Assembly: GCF_009761815.1 (NCBI RefSeq)
Contig: NZ_RWIN01000113.1
Span: forward strand, 1 to 64,000
Length of the DNA: 64,000 bases
Direction: 5' to 3'
Source of the DNA: Pseudomonas sp. PB120
GTDB lineage: Bacteria; Pseudomonadota; Gammaproteobacteria; Pseudomonadales; Pseudomonadaceae
This document shows, piece by piece, positions 9,042 to 17,195 of this stretch. Both the position numbers and the translations under genes were made by a program. A model generated the notes under the pieces. That model worked only from the letters and a program-made list of their open reading frames with translations, was not told the DNA's origin and did not search any database. The stretch's first letter is position 1. Every line of letters begins with the position of its first letter.

Positions 9042-9899
9042 ATGACGAGCGCGATGGTGTTGTGTCGTTTCCTGCATTTCACCGTGGTGCTGATGCTGTT
9101 CGGGGCCTGGATGTTCAGGCCTTTGCTGTTAGGTCGTGAAGCGGTACTGGAGCCATCGCTGGCGCGCATCGCACGCTGGCTCGCCGTGGTGGCGCTGGTC
9201 AGCGGTGTCGGTTGGTTGCTGCTGATCACTGCGAGCATGGCTGGAAATGCGAGTGCGGCCTTCGACCCATCGACGCTGGGCCTGGTGCTGGGCAAGACGT
9301 TTTTCGGTCAGGTCTGGAGCTGGCACCTGCTGATCAACGGGTTACTGGTAGCGCTCCTGCTGACCCCATGGCGTTCGAATTTCCCGCTGCGCATCGGCCT
9401 GGCCGGTCTTCTGCTGGCCACCCTCGCCCCGGTTGGTCACGGCGCAATGCTGGATGGTCTTAGCGGCCAGTTGCTGATCCTCAATCAGATCATCCACCTG
9501 ATCTGCGTCGGTGCCTGGCTGGGTGGGCTGATGCTGTTGGTGATGATCCTGCGTGCACCTGCCGGCCTGGCTGTCGGCGATGTCCTGCGGCGATTCAGTG
9601 GTGTCGGTTACGTCTTGGTCGCGGGGTTGGTGCTGACCGGACTGATCAATGTGCGGGTGCTGACCGGGGCCTTTTGGCCGACGCCGTTGCTGAGCGGGTT
9701 CGCGTTGATTCTGTTGATCAAGGTCTCGCTGGTTGGGGTGATGTTGGGATTGGCGTTGTTCAACCGATTGCAGGTCAAGAACTGTGAGCAGCGCCTGTCG
9801 ATGTTGCATGCCAGCGTGATCATCGAGTGGTTTCTGGGGATGGGCGCGGTGGCGGCGGTTTCGCTGTTGGGGACCATGCCACCGATGATCGCCGGTTGA
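9042..9899 (+). CDS. copD: Inner-membrane copper protein CopD
   Basis: The 285-residue protein is highly hydrophobic with about eight predicted transmembrane segments and the CopD fold, including conserved histidines in RFLHFTVV, WHLLING, GHGAMLDG and NQIIHLI. It probably takes up copper delivered by CopC. The reading frame is open from a TTG at 9039, but the ATG at 9042, three bases after the copC stop codon, is preferred. The gene is cotranscribed with copC. Confidence 0.9.
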   Translation: MTSAMVLCRFLHFTVVLMLFGAWMFRPLLLGREAVLEPSLARIARWLAVVALVSGVGWLLLITASMAGNASAAFDPSTLGLVLGKTFFGQVWSWHLLINGLLVALLLTPWRSNFPLRIGLAGLLLATLAPVGHGAMLDGLSGQLLILNQIIHLICVGAWLGGLMLLVMILRAPAGLAVGDVLRRFSGVGYVLVAGLVLTGLINVRVLTGAFWPTPLLSGFALILLIKVSLVGVMLGLALFNRLQVKNCEQRLSMLHASVIIEWFLGMGAVAAVSLLGTMPPMIAG

Positions 9900-9910
9900 A
9901 ACGTAGATCA

Positions 9911-10007
9911 AATGTGGGAGCGAGCCTGCTCGCGATGGGGCCAGCACATTTAACATCGATGGTGGCTGATCGTCCGCCATCGCGAGCAGGCTCGCTCCTA
10001 CAGGGTT
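9911..10007. repeat. REP inverted-repeat pair
   Basis: TGTGGGAGCGAGCCTGCTCGCGATGG is answered by CCATCGCGAGCAGGCTCGCTCCTACAG after a 30-bp spacer, between copD and the porin promoter region. Confidence 0.9.
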
Positions 10008-10093
10008 CGTGTTCCAGCCTTTAGTTCAATCTTGGTCATCGTACAACTTCTGATTGACAACCCCGGAACACCTCGCAAATAATCGCCCCAATG

Positions 10094-10114
10094 TTGTACG
10101 ACGACGTATGACAA
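10094..10114. promoter_or_regulatory. Candidate GntR-type operator upstream of the porin
   Basis: TTGTACGACGA at 10094-10104 fits the FadR-type pattern TNGTNNNACNA, and TATGACAA follows in opposite sense to 10114. A related TCATACGACAA lies at 11642-11652 upstream of udh. Hexuronate genes are often GntR-controlled, but no GntR gene lies in the window. Confidence 0.4.
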
Positions 10115-10147
10115 TTATAAAAACAATAAGCACAAGGGAGCGTTTCT

Positions 10148-11440
10148 GTGACCAAGCTCGTCCGCAATTCCGTCTGCACCCCTCGCCCGACTTTCGCACG
10201 CCGTCACACCCTGAGCCTGATTGGTTGGAGCGGCCTGGCCCTCGCCCTGCCGATGACTGCCCATGCCGAAGGGTTCGTCGATGACGCCAAAGCCACGCTC
10301 AACCTGCGCAACTTCTACATCAACCGTAATTTCACCAACCCGGCCAAGCCTCAGGGCAAGGCTGAAGAGTGGACGCAGAGCTTCATCCTCGATGCAAAGT
10401 CCGGTTTCACCCAGGGCACCGTCGGTTTCGGTCTGGATGTGTTGGGCGAATACTCGGTGAAGCTCGACGGCGGTAAAGGCACCGGCGGTACGTCGTTGCT
10501 GCCGCTGGACCACGATGGTCGCCCGGCCGACAACTACGGTCGCACCAACGTGGCGTTCAAGGCCAAGCTGTCCCAGACCGAAGTCAAGGTCGGCGAGTGG
10601 ATGCCGGTGTTGCCGATCCTGCGTTCGGACGACGGTCGCTCCCTGCCCCAAACCTTCCGCGGCGGCCAGATCACCTCGAAAGAAATCGATGGCCTGACGC
10701 TCTACGGCGGGCAGTTCCGCCAGAACAGCCCGCGTGACGACAGCAGCATGACCGACATGTACATGAACGGAAAAGCGGGGTTCACCTCCGACCGTTTCAA
10801 CTTCCAGGGCGGCGAATACCTGTTCAACGAGAAGCGCACCCAGATCGGCCTGTGGAACGCGGAACTGCAGGATATCTACAGCCAGCAATACATCAACCTG
10901 ACGCATACCCAGCCCGTCGGCGACTGGACCCTGGGCGCCAACCTCGGGTATTTCTACGGCAAGGAAGACGGCAGCGCACTGGCCGGCGACCTGGACAACC
11001 GGACTATGTCGGGCATGTTCTCGGCCAAGTACGGCGGCAACACCTTTTACGTCGGCCTGCAAAAGTTGACGGGTGACAGCGTCTGGATGCGGATCAACGG
11101 CACCAGCGGTGGCACCCTGGCCAACGACAGCTACAACTCCAGCTACGACAATGCCCAGGAACGCTCCTGGCAACTGCGCCACGACTACAACTTTGTCGCC
11201 CTCGGCATTCCCGGCCTGACCTTGATGAACCGCTACATCAGCGGCGACAACGTGCACACCGGTGCGATCACCGACGGCAAGGAGTGGGGTCGCGAATCGG
11301 AGTTGGCCTACACCGTGCAGAGCGGCGTGTTGAAGAACCTCAACGTCAAATGGCGTAACGCGAGCATCCGTAAAGACTTCAGCACCAACGAATTCGACGA
11401 AAACCGGATTATCATCAACTACCCGCTTTCGTTATTGTAA
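10148..11440 (+). CDS. OprD family outer-membrane porin
   Basis: This 430-residue protein carries a long signal peptide ending at AHA before Glu-Gly and the OprD/OccK 18-strand barrel signature (FIDDAKATLNLRNFYINRNF-like start, ending in a hydrophobic strand with INYPLSLL). OccK-type channels admit carboxylated solutes; being beside uronate dehydrogenase, this one likely admits glucuronate or galacturonate. The GTG start at 10148 has AGGGAG eight bases upstream. It is the first gene of the uronate set. Confidence 0.9.
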   Translation: MTKLVRNSVCTPRPTFARRHTLSLIGWSGLALALPMTAHAEGFVDDAKATLNLRNFYINRNFTNPAKPQGKAEEWTQSFILDAKSGFTQGTVGFGLDVLGEYSVKLDGGKGTGGTSLLPLDHDGRPADNYGRTNVAFKAKLSQTEVKVGEWMPVLPILRSDDGRSLPQTFRGGQITSKEIDGLTLYGGQFRQNSPRDDSSMTDMYMNGKAGFTSDRFNFQGGEYLFNEKRTQIGLWNAELQDIYSQQYINLTHTQPVGDWTLGANLGYFYGKEDGSALAGDLDNRTMSGMFSAKYGGNTFYVGLQKLTGDSVWMRINGTSGGTLANDSYNSSYDNAQERSWQLRHDYNFVALGIPGLTLMNRYISGDNVHTGAITDGKEWGRESELAYTVQSGVLKNLNVKWRNASIRKDFSTNEFDENRIIINYPLSLL

Positions 11441-11460
11441 AACCGGCAAGATCGAACTCT

Positions 11461-11560
11461 GTGGCGAGGGAGCTTGCTCCCGCTGGGCTGCGCAGCGGCC
11501 CCAAGCCCAGGGATTGGGAGCGCTTCGTGCTCCAGCGGGAGCAAGCTCCCTCGCCACAGG
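11461..11560. repeat. Long imperfect inverted repeat (GTGGCGAGGGAGCTTGCTCCC family)
   Basis: GTGGCGAGGGAGCTTGCTCC at 11461-11480 returns inverted as GGAGCAAGCTCCCTCGCCAC ending near 11558. This is a second Pseudomonas repeat family, with GTGGCGAGGG ends and a GGGCTGCGCAGC internal segment, also found at 13518, 42484 and 56737. Confidence 0.85.
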
Positions 11561-11696
11561 TTTGTGTGCGGCTGACCCTCCGTCATTTCCAGCCGAACCC
11601 GCGTTGACAACACCCGGACAGCCTGACGATACTTCAGCGCAGTCATACGACAACCTACAACGATTCAACAACAATAATTGCGCCAAGGGATTTTCC

Positions 11697-12515
11697 ATGA
11701 CCACCACGCCTACCGCCCCTTTCAATCGCCTGCTGCTGACCGGCGCCGCCGGTGGCCTCGGTAAAGTACTGCGCGAAACCCTGCGCCCTTACGCCAACGT
11801 GATTCGCCTGTCCGACATCGCCGACATCGCGCCGGCCATCGATGACCGCGAAGAAGTCGTCATCTGCGACCTGTCCGACAAACACGCCGTGCACCAACTG
11901 GTCGAAGGCGTCGATGCGATCCTGCACTTCGGCGGCGTATCGGTTGAGCGTCCGTTCGAGGAAATCCTCGGCGCCAACATTTGCGGCGTGTTCCATATCT
12001 ACGAGGCCGCACGCCGTCATGGCGTGAAGCGCGTGATTTTCGCCAGCTCCAACCACGTCATCGGTTTCTACAAACAGGATGAAGTGATCGACGCGCGCTC
12101 CCCTCGCCGCCCGGACAGCTACTACGGCTTGTCCAAGTCCTACGGCGAAGACATGGCCAGCTTCTATTTCGATCGCTACGGCATTGAGACGGTCAGCATC
12201 CGTATCGGCTCGTCGTTCCCGGAACCGCAAAACCGCCGCATGATGAGCACCTGGCTGAGCTTCGGCGACCTGACTCAATTGATCGAGCGCGCGTTGTCCG
12301 CGCCGAACGTCGGCCACACCGTGGTCTACGGCGCGTCCGACAACAAGAATGTCTGGTGGGACAACCGCTACGCCACGAGCCTTGGTTACCAGCCACAGGA
12401 CAGCTCCGAAGTGTTCCGCGAAAAAGTCGAAGCGCAACCGATGCCGGCCGCCGATGATCCGGCCATGGTTTACCAGGGTGGCGCATTTGTCGCGTCGGGC
12501 CCGTTCGGCGACTGA
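11697..12515 (+). CDS. udh: Uronate dehydrogenase
   Basis: The 272-residue extended short-chain dehydrogenase begins MTTTPTAPFNRLLLTGAAGG, with the NAD loop GAAGGLG at 16-22 and the catalytic Tyr143-x3-Lys147. It closely resembles my recollection of the characterised Pseudomonas syringae enzyme, including SNHVIGFYK and RIGSSFPEPQNRRMM. It oxidises D-glucuronate or D-galacturonate to the aldarolactone with NAD. AAGGGA precedes the ATG at 11697; the frame extends upstream to 11514 but that part is repeat sequence. The next gene is a lactonase suited to its product. Confidence 0.95.
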   Translation: MTTTPTAPFNRLLLTGAAGGLGKVLRETLRPYANVIRLSDIADIAPAIDDREEVVICDLSDKHAVHQLVEGVDAILHFGGVSVERPFEEILGANICGVFHIYEAARRHGVKRVIFASSNHVIGFYKQDEVIDARSPRRPDSYYGLSKSYGEDMASFYFDRYGIETVSIRIGSSFPEPQNRRMMSTWLSFGDLTQLIERALSAPNVGHTVVYGASDNKNVWWDNRYATSLGYQPQDSSEVFREKVEAQPMPAADDPAMVYQGGAFVASGPFGD

Positions 12516-12565
12516 ATCACCGCGCACCGCTTGAGCCCCACAACGAAACAAGGGTATGAGTTGCC

Positions 12566-13459
12566 ATGCAAGCCGAATTGATTGTCGATGCCCGCAACGC
12601 GGTCGGTGAATGCCCGGTCTGGGTCCCCGAGGAAAACGCCCTGTACTGGGTGGATATTCCTGCCGGCACACTCCAGCGTTGGCGTGCCGACACTGGCCAG
12701 GTGGACCGCTGGACGGCGCCGGAAATGCTCGCCTGCATCACCCGCAGCAGCACCGGCGGTTGGGTGGCAGGCATGGAAAGCGGCTTTTTTCACTTGCGTA
12801 CACACGACGACGGCAGCCTCGACAGCCATTTGCTGGCCCACGTCGAGCACGCCCGCACCGACATGCGCCTGAACGATGGCCGCTGCGATCGTCAGGGCCG
12901 TTTCTGGGCAGGCAGCATGGTGCTGAACATGGGCGCCAACATCGCCGACGGCACGCTCTATCGCTACAGTGCCGGACAACGCGGGCCGGTCGACGCACAG
13001 CTTGGCGGGTTCATCGTGCCCAATGGGCTAGGCTTCAGCCCTGACGGCAACACCCTGTACCTGTCGGATTCACATCCGCTGGTGCGGCAGATCTGGGCGT
13101 TCGACTACGACACCGAGACTGGCACGCCCTCCAATCGCCGGGTGTTCGTCGACATGACCCAATTCCCCGGCCGCCCCGACGGTGCGGCTGTCGATGCTGA
13201 AGGTTGCTACTGGATCTGCGCCAACGATGCCGGGCTGGTTCATCGTTTTACCCCGGATGGTCGACTCGATCGATCGCTGACGGTGCCGGTCAAGAAGCCG
13301 AGCATGTGTGCTTTCGGAGGCAGTCGACTGGACACCTTGTTCGTGACCTCGATCCGCCCCGGTGATGATCAGGATGAACAGTCGTTGGCCGGTGGGGTGT
13401 TTGCGCTGGATCCTGGGGTGAAGGGTTTGCCGGAGCCGCATTTCAACGATTCGCTGTAA
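12566..13459 (+). CDS. SMP-30/gluconolactonase family lactonase
   Basis: The 297-residue beta-propeller protein shows SMP-30/LRE motifs: GECPVW near the start, RLNDGRCDRQGRFWAG with the metal-binding Asn-Asp, GLGFSPDGNTLYLSDS, and GRPDGAAVDAEGCYW. Lying 50 bp after udh, it most likely hydrolyses the glucaro- or galactarolactone formed by Udh. The ATG at 12566 has a weak upstream AAGGGTATGAG. An L-arabinono- or gluconolactone substrate is possible. Confidence 0.88.
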   Translation: MQAELIVDARNAVGECPVWVPEENALYWVDIPAGTLQRWRADTGQVDRWTAPEMLACITRSSTGGWVAGMESGFFHLRTHDDGSLDSHLLAHVEHARTDMRLNDGRCDRQGRFWAGSMVLNMGANIADGTLYRYSAGQRGPVDAQLGGFIVPNGLGFSPDGNTLYLSDSHPLVRQIWAFDYDTETGTPSNRRVFVDMTQFPGRPDGAAVDAEGCYWICANDAGLVHRFTPDGRLDRSLTVPVKKPSMCAFGGSRLDTLFVTSIRPGDDQDEQSLAGGVFALDPGVKGLPEPHFNDSL

Positions 13460-13517
13460 TTACGTTGCAGGACTTGAAGTCATGCCCAATGAAGATGCTC
13501 CGAGGGCACAATCCTTT

Positions 13518-13650
13518 GTGGCGAGGGAGCTTGCTCCCGCTGGACGCGAAGCGGCCCCGGCAACCACTCTGACGGACCGGGTTGACTGGATTTACGACTG
13601 CTTCGCAGCCGAGCGGGACGATGCGGCGTTCCGACAAGCTCCCTCGCCAC
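13518..13650. repeat. Long imperfect inverted repeat (GTGGCGAGGG family)
   Basis: GTGGCGAGGGAGCTTGCTCC at 13518 is answered by AAGCTCCCTCGCCAC ending at 13650, with an internal GCGAAGCGGCC/GACTGCTTCGCAGCC region. It lies between the lactonase and the epimerase. Confidence 0.8.
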
Positions 13651-13677
13651 AACAGCCCATCAGCATGCAGGAAAAAC

Positions 13678-14547
13678 ATGACGCCAACGATTGTTGATCT
13701 CCAAGACGAACTCACCCACCTCACCCTCGCCCCCGAGCTGGGCGGCAGCATCGTCAACTGGGCGGTGCGCGGCACGGGTCAGCCGCTGTTGCGCCACAAC
13801 GACGTCCACGCGCTGAACACCGGACTGCCGGGCAAACTCGGTTGCTATCCGTTGGCGCCGTGGTCGAACCGGATTGCCAACGGCGGCTTCGAATGCCCCG
13901 ATGGCTGGCTCGCCCTGACACCCAACAGCCTCACCGATCCACTGCCGATTCACGGCAGCGCCTGGCAGCAACCGTGGCAAGTGGTTTCGCAGACACCGGA
14001 TGAGGTTGTCCTGCAACTAGACAGCGTCACGCCTTTCGCCTACCGCGCAACCCAGCGTTTTCAACTGCGCCAAGGCAAGCTCAGCATCGATTTGCAGGTC
14101 ACCCACCTCGCTGAACAGGCGGCTTGGCACGGGCTCGGTTTGCACCCTTACTTCCCGCGCACCGCCAACACCCGGTTGCAGGCGCTATCCCGGCAAGTCT
14201 GGCAGTGCGATGCGAGCAAACTGCCGACCCATCTCGATTCGTTGCCCGCCGACTGGGATTTCCAGCAGCTCAAGGGCTTGCCCGAAATTTTGGTCGACAA
14301 CGGTTTTTGTGAGTGGGATGGCCACTGCCTGATCCAGCAACCGGAGCTCGGCTATGAACTGGAATGCCAGGCCAGCGGCAGCGATTACTACCTGCTCTAC
14401 TGCCCGGTGGGCCTGGGGTTTTTCTGCATCGAACCGGTGAGCCACCCGGTCAATGCGCACCATTTGCCTGGCCATCCTGGGTTGCGCTTGCTGGAGCAAG
14501 GCCAATCCGTCGCGTTGGGTTTCAGCCTGCAGTATCGAGGGATTTGA
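13678..14547 (+). CDS. Aldose 1-epimerase
   Basis: The 289-residue protein has galactose mutarotase-like features: ELGGSIVNW near the N-terminus, NRIANGGF, PIHGSAW with the conserved catalytic-type histidine, and GLHPYFPR with the second histidine. It would speed interconversion of sugar or uronate anomers, supplying the pyranose anomer that Udh uses. I chose the ATG at 13678, preceded by AGGAAA; the longer frame from 13582 runs through repeat sequence. It is the last gene of the uronate set. Confidence 0.88.
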   Translation: MTPTIVDLQDELTHLTLAPELGGSIVNWAVRGTGQPLLRHNDVHALNTGLPGKLGCYPLAPWSNRIANGGFECPDGWLALTPNSLTDPLPIHGSAWQQPWQVVSQTPDEVVLQLDSVTPFAYRATQRFQLRQGKLSIDLQVTHLAEQAAWHGLGLHPYFPRTANTRLQALSRQVWQCDASKLPTHLDSLPADWDFQQLKGLPEILVDNGFCEWDGHCLIQQPELGYELECQASGSDYYLLYCPVGLGFFCIEPVSHPVNAHHLPGHPGLRLLEQGQSVALGFSLQYRGI

Positions 14548-14550
14548 GTC

Positions 14551-15351
14551 TCAGGCCCGAAACAGCATGTACACCGCGACAATCAGGCAGACACTGGCGA
14601 AACCCAACTGTATTGCCCGGGGCGGTACATGCGCGCAAATCTTGCGGCCCAGGATCATGCCGACAACGCTCGCCCCGATGAAGGTGTAACCGAGGCCGTC
14701 GATCCGCACCCCGACCTGGAATGCGCCGATCACGCCAATGGCGGAAATCAGGCTGATCACCATCAGCGACGTGGCGACGATGCCGCGCATCTGCACGTCG
14801 GTCAGTTGCTTAAACGCCGGGACGATCAGGAACCCCCCGCCCACGCCAAGCAAGCCTGAAACCACCCCCGTCACCGCGCCCAGCGCAGCCAGTGTCGCAG
14901 TGCACTTGGCGGTCCAGGAAAAGCGTCCGGTCTGCTGATCGAGCATGCAGTTTTTCTGGCCCCAGTTGGCGTGGCCGTGATCGCTCGGGCCTTCGTCCTG
15001 ACGCTCCTTGCGCAACATGCGCCAGGCGACCATGACCATCAGCAGGCTGAACAGGATCATCAAGACCTTTTCCGGCAACTGATGGGCGAAGAAGATGCCC
15101 ATCGGCGAAAAGATTGACCCCAGCAGCGCAATCAGCAACGCCGCGCGATAGCGCACCAAACCGTGTCGCAATCCGTCGATGGCCCCGACTGCGGCGGCAC
15201 TGCCCACCGCAAACAGCGCGACCGGCGCGGCTTGGGTCATCGTCAAACCCAGCCCCAGCACCAACGCCGGTACCGCAAGAATGCCGCCACCAGCCCCGGT
15301 CAAACCGAGTACCAGGCCCATGACCACACCAAAAAAACTTGCCAGCAACAT
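14551..15351 (-). CDS. TauE/SafE family sulfite/anion exporter
   Basis: The 266-residue membrane protein has about eight hydrophobic segments and the duplicated TauE/SafE pattern: GLTGAGGGILAVPALV in the first half and GLLGVGGGFLIVPAF in the second. The family exports sulfite or sulfoacetate-type anions. It is divergent from a persulfide dioxygenase whose product is sulfite, so sulfite efflux is the best guess. I chose the ATG at 15351 because the transmembrane domain begins there; the extra upstream residues are hydrophilic and unlike the family. It ends three bases from the convergent epimerase. Confidence 0.88.
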   Translation of the reverse strand: MLLASFFGVVMGLVLGLTGAGGGILAVPALVLGLGLTMTQAAPVALFAVGSAAAVGAIDGLRHGLVRYRAALLIALLGSIFSPMGIFFAHQLPEKVLMILFSLLMVMVAWRMLRKERQDEGPSDHGHANWGQKNCMLDQQTGRFSWTAKCTATLAALGAVTGVVSGLLGVGGGFLIVPAFKQLTDVQMRGIVATSLMVISLISAIGVIGAFQVGVRIDGLGYTFIGASVVGMILGRKICAHVPPRAIQLGFASVCLIVAVYMLFRA

Positions 15352-15512
15352 AAAACACTCGTGATCCGCAATTGAGTCCGGGGCCGCCCGGTGTCGATGG
15401 ATGACAGGATAGAGCGCGCGCAGCTTTTTTCCTTCATTCAATTGAACGAGGGCTGGTCAGCGCAGGGAAAATGAATCTACCCTCAAGGCTCGTCCAGCCA
15501 GAAACGGCCGCC

Positions 15513-16376
15513 ATGTCAGCCTTGATTGAAGCTTTTTTTGACCCCGCCTCGTCGACCTACAGTTATGTCGTCTACGAACACGATGGCGGGCACTGCGCAA
15601 TCGTCGACCCGGTGCTCGACTACGAACCGGCCGCAGGGCGCACGGCAACCGTTCAGGCAGACAAGATCATCGATTTTGTCCGCGCACACCAGTTGCAGGT
15701 GCAATGGCTGCTGGAAACCCACGCCCACGCGGACCATTTCTCCGCGGCTTGTTATTTGCGTCAGGCACTGGGCGGCAAGATTGCCATCGGCCAATCGATC
15801 AGCAAGGTTCAGGGGGTGTTCAAAGGCTTGTTCAATCTGGAACCGGAATTTGCCGTGGACGGTTCGCAGTTCGATCACCTGTTCGCGCCGGACGAGTCGT
15901 TCAAGATCGGCAACCTCAAGGCCACGGCGTTGCATGTGCCCGGCCATACCCCGGCCGACATGGCCTATTTGATCGACGGGGACGCAATTCTGGTGGGCGA
16001 TACGCTGTTCATGCCGGACGTGGGCACTGCGCGCTGCGATTTTCCGGGTGGGAATGCCAATCAGCTGTTCGCGTCGATCCAGAAACTGCTGGCCTTCCCC
16101 GCGAGCGTCAGCCTGTATGTCTGCCATGACTACCCGCCTGAAGGCCGGGGCCCCAAGTGCATGACCACAGTGGGCGAACAGCGCAAAAGCAACATCCACG
16201 TCCATGATGGCATCGACGAAACAGCCTTCGTCGCCATGCGCACCAAGCGTGATGCCGGGCTAGGCATGCCGACGCTTTTACTGCCGGCGATTCAGGTGAA
16301 CGTGCGGGCGGGCAATCTGCCCCCGCCCGAAGATAACGGTGTCTCGTACCTGAAAATCCCTCTGAATAAATTCTGA
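15513..16376 (+). CDS. MBL-fold persulfide dioxygenase (ETHE1/Blh type)
   Basis: The 287-residue metallo-beta-lactamase-fold protein carries THAHADH (His70, His72, Asp74, His75), GHTPADMAY with the third metal histidine, and CHDYPPEGR, all of which fit the ETHE1/PDO/Blh family with a mononuclear iron. It should oxidise glutathione persulfide to sulfite and glutathione. I chose the ATG at 15513 because the conserved domain starts right after it; the frame is open from 15471. Divergent pairing with a TauE-type exporter supports a sulfide detoxification role. Confidence 0.9.
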   Translation: MSALIEAFFDPASSTYSYVVYEHDGGHCAIVDPVLDYEPAAGRTATVQADKIIDFVRAHQLQVQWLLETHAHADHFSAACYLRQALGGKIAIGQSISKVQGVFKGLFNLEPEFAVDGSQFDHLFAPDESFKIGNLKATALHVPGHTPADMAYLIDGDAILVGDTLFMPDVGTARCDFPGGNANQLFASIQKLLAFPASVSLYVCHDYPPEGRGPKCMTTVGEQRKSNIHVHDGIDETAFVAMRTKRDAGLGMPTLLLPAIQVNVRAGNLPPPEDNGVSYLKIPLNKF

Positions 16377-16400
16377 AGGTTTACGACGGCTTCGCCGCCG

Positions 16401-16490
16401 GACGCAGCCTCGCGTTGCTCGTCAGCTGCTACGGAAGGTTCGTGTTCCCCGCCTTTGTAGCAGCTGACGAGCAGCGCGAGGCTGCGTCTG
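16401..16490. repeat. 32-bp inverted repeat between convergent genes
   Basis: GACGCAGCCTCGCG...GTCAGCTGCTAC (16401-16432) returns inverted as GTAGCAGCTGACGAGCAGCG...GCGTC (16457-16490). The arms are near perfect over more than 30 bp. It is a distinct repeat type, placed between the dioxygenase and bkdR, where it could stop or protect both convergent transcripts. Confidence 0.85.
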
Positions 16491-16520
16491 CGGTCTGTCT
16501 GGAGAAACACTGTCCCCCGT

Positions 16521-17009
16521 TCAGTTATTGAGCGTCAGGCCATTCGCCGGTAGCGGCAGCGCGGTTTTATAGCGCACCTGCTTGAGCGCGAAGCTTGAGC
16601 GGATGTTGGCGACGCCGGGGACTTTGGTCAGGAAATCCATCATGAAGCGTTCCAGCGACTGGATGGTCGGCACCAACACACGGATCAAATAGTCCGGGTC
16701 GCCGGCCATCAAATAGCACTCCATCACTTCCGGGCGATCCGAGATCGCCTCTTCAAAATGCGCCAGCGCTTCCTCCACCTGTTTCTCCAGGCTGACGTGG
16801 ATGAACACGTTGACGTGCAGCCCCAGCAGGTCGGGATCCAGCAGGGTCACTTGCTCGCGAATCAGGCCCAATTCCTCCATCGCCTTGACCCGATTGAAGC
16901 ATGGCGTCGGCGACAGGTTGACCGAGCGAGCGAGGTCGGCGTTGGTGATACGGGCGTTCTCCTGGAGGCTGTTGAGAATGCCGATATCGGTACGGTCCAG
17001 TTTGCGCAT
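16521..17009 (-). CDS. bkdR: Lrp/AsnC family regulator BkdR
   Basis: The 162-residue protein has an N-terminal AsnC-type helix-turn-helix (LDRTDIGILNSLQENARITN, ADLARSVNLSPTPCFNRVK) and a C-terminal RAM ligand domain. It is divergent from bkdA1, as in P. putida, where BkdR activates the branched-chain keto acid dehydrogenase operon in response to branched-chain amino acids. The A+T-rich 186-bp divergent space should hold its sites. Confidence 0.93.
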   Translation of the reverse strand: MRKLDRTDIGILNSLQENARITNADLARSVNLSPTPCFNRVKAMEELGLIREQVTLLDPDLLGLHVNVFIHVSLEKQVEEALAHFEEAISDRPEVMECYLMAGDPDYLIRVLVPTIQSLERFMMDFLTKVPGVANIRSSFALKQVRYKTALPLPANGLTLNN

Positions 17010-17195
17010 GAGACAAAACCACCTGTTTTTTATGTTTATGCAGATTTTTTATCCTCAAATGATCTTCAGCGCAACGAAACAGAGATAAATATTCTTCTGG
17101 GGCCGGCCTATGATTGTTGTAGGACAAGATTCCTTTTACCGAAGGAAATCCTGTCAGCTCACTACAAGAAATTCACAAGATCGAGCGTAGAAGCC

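Noticed and set aside
11514..11696. N-terminal extension of uronate dehydrogenase
   Set aside because: These codons come from an inverted repeat and leader; the known enzyme begins at the ATG at 11697, which has its own ribosome site.
16758..17195. N-terminal extension of bkdA1
   Set aside because: The extra residues run through the divergent bkdR gene and its promoter; the family start is MNQAYEPLQ at 17196.
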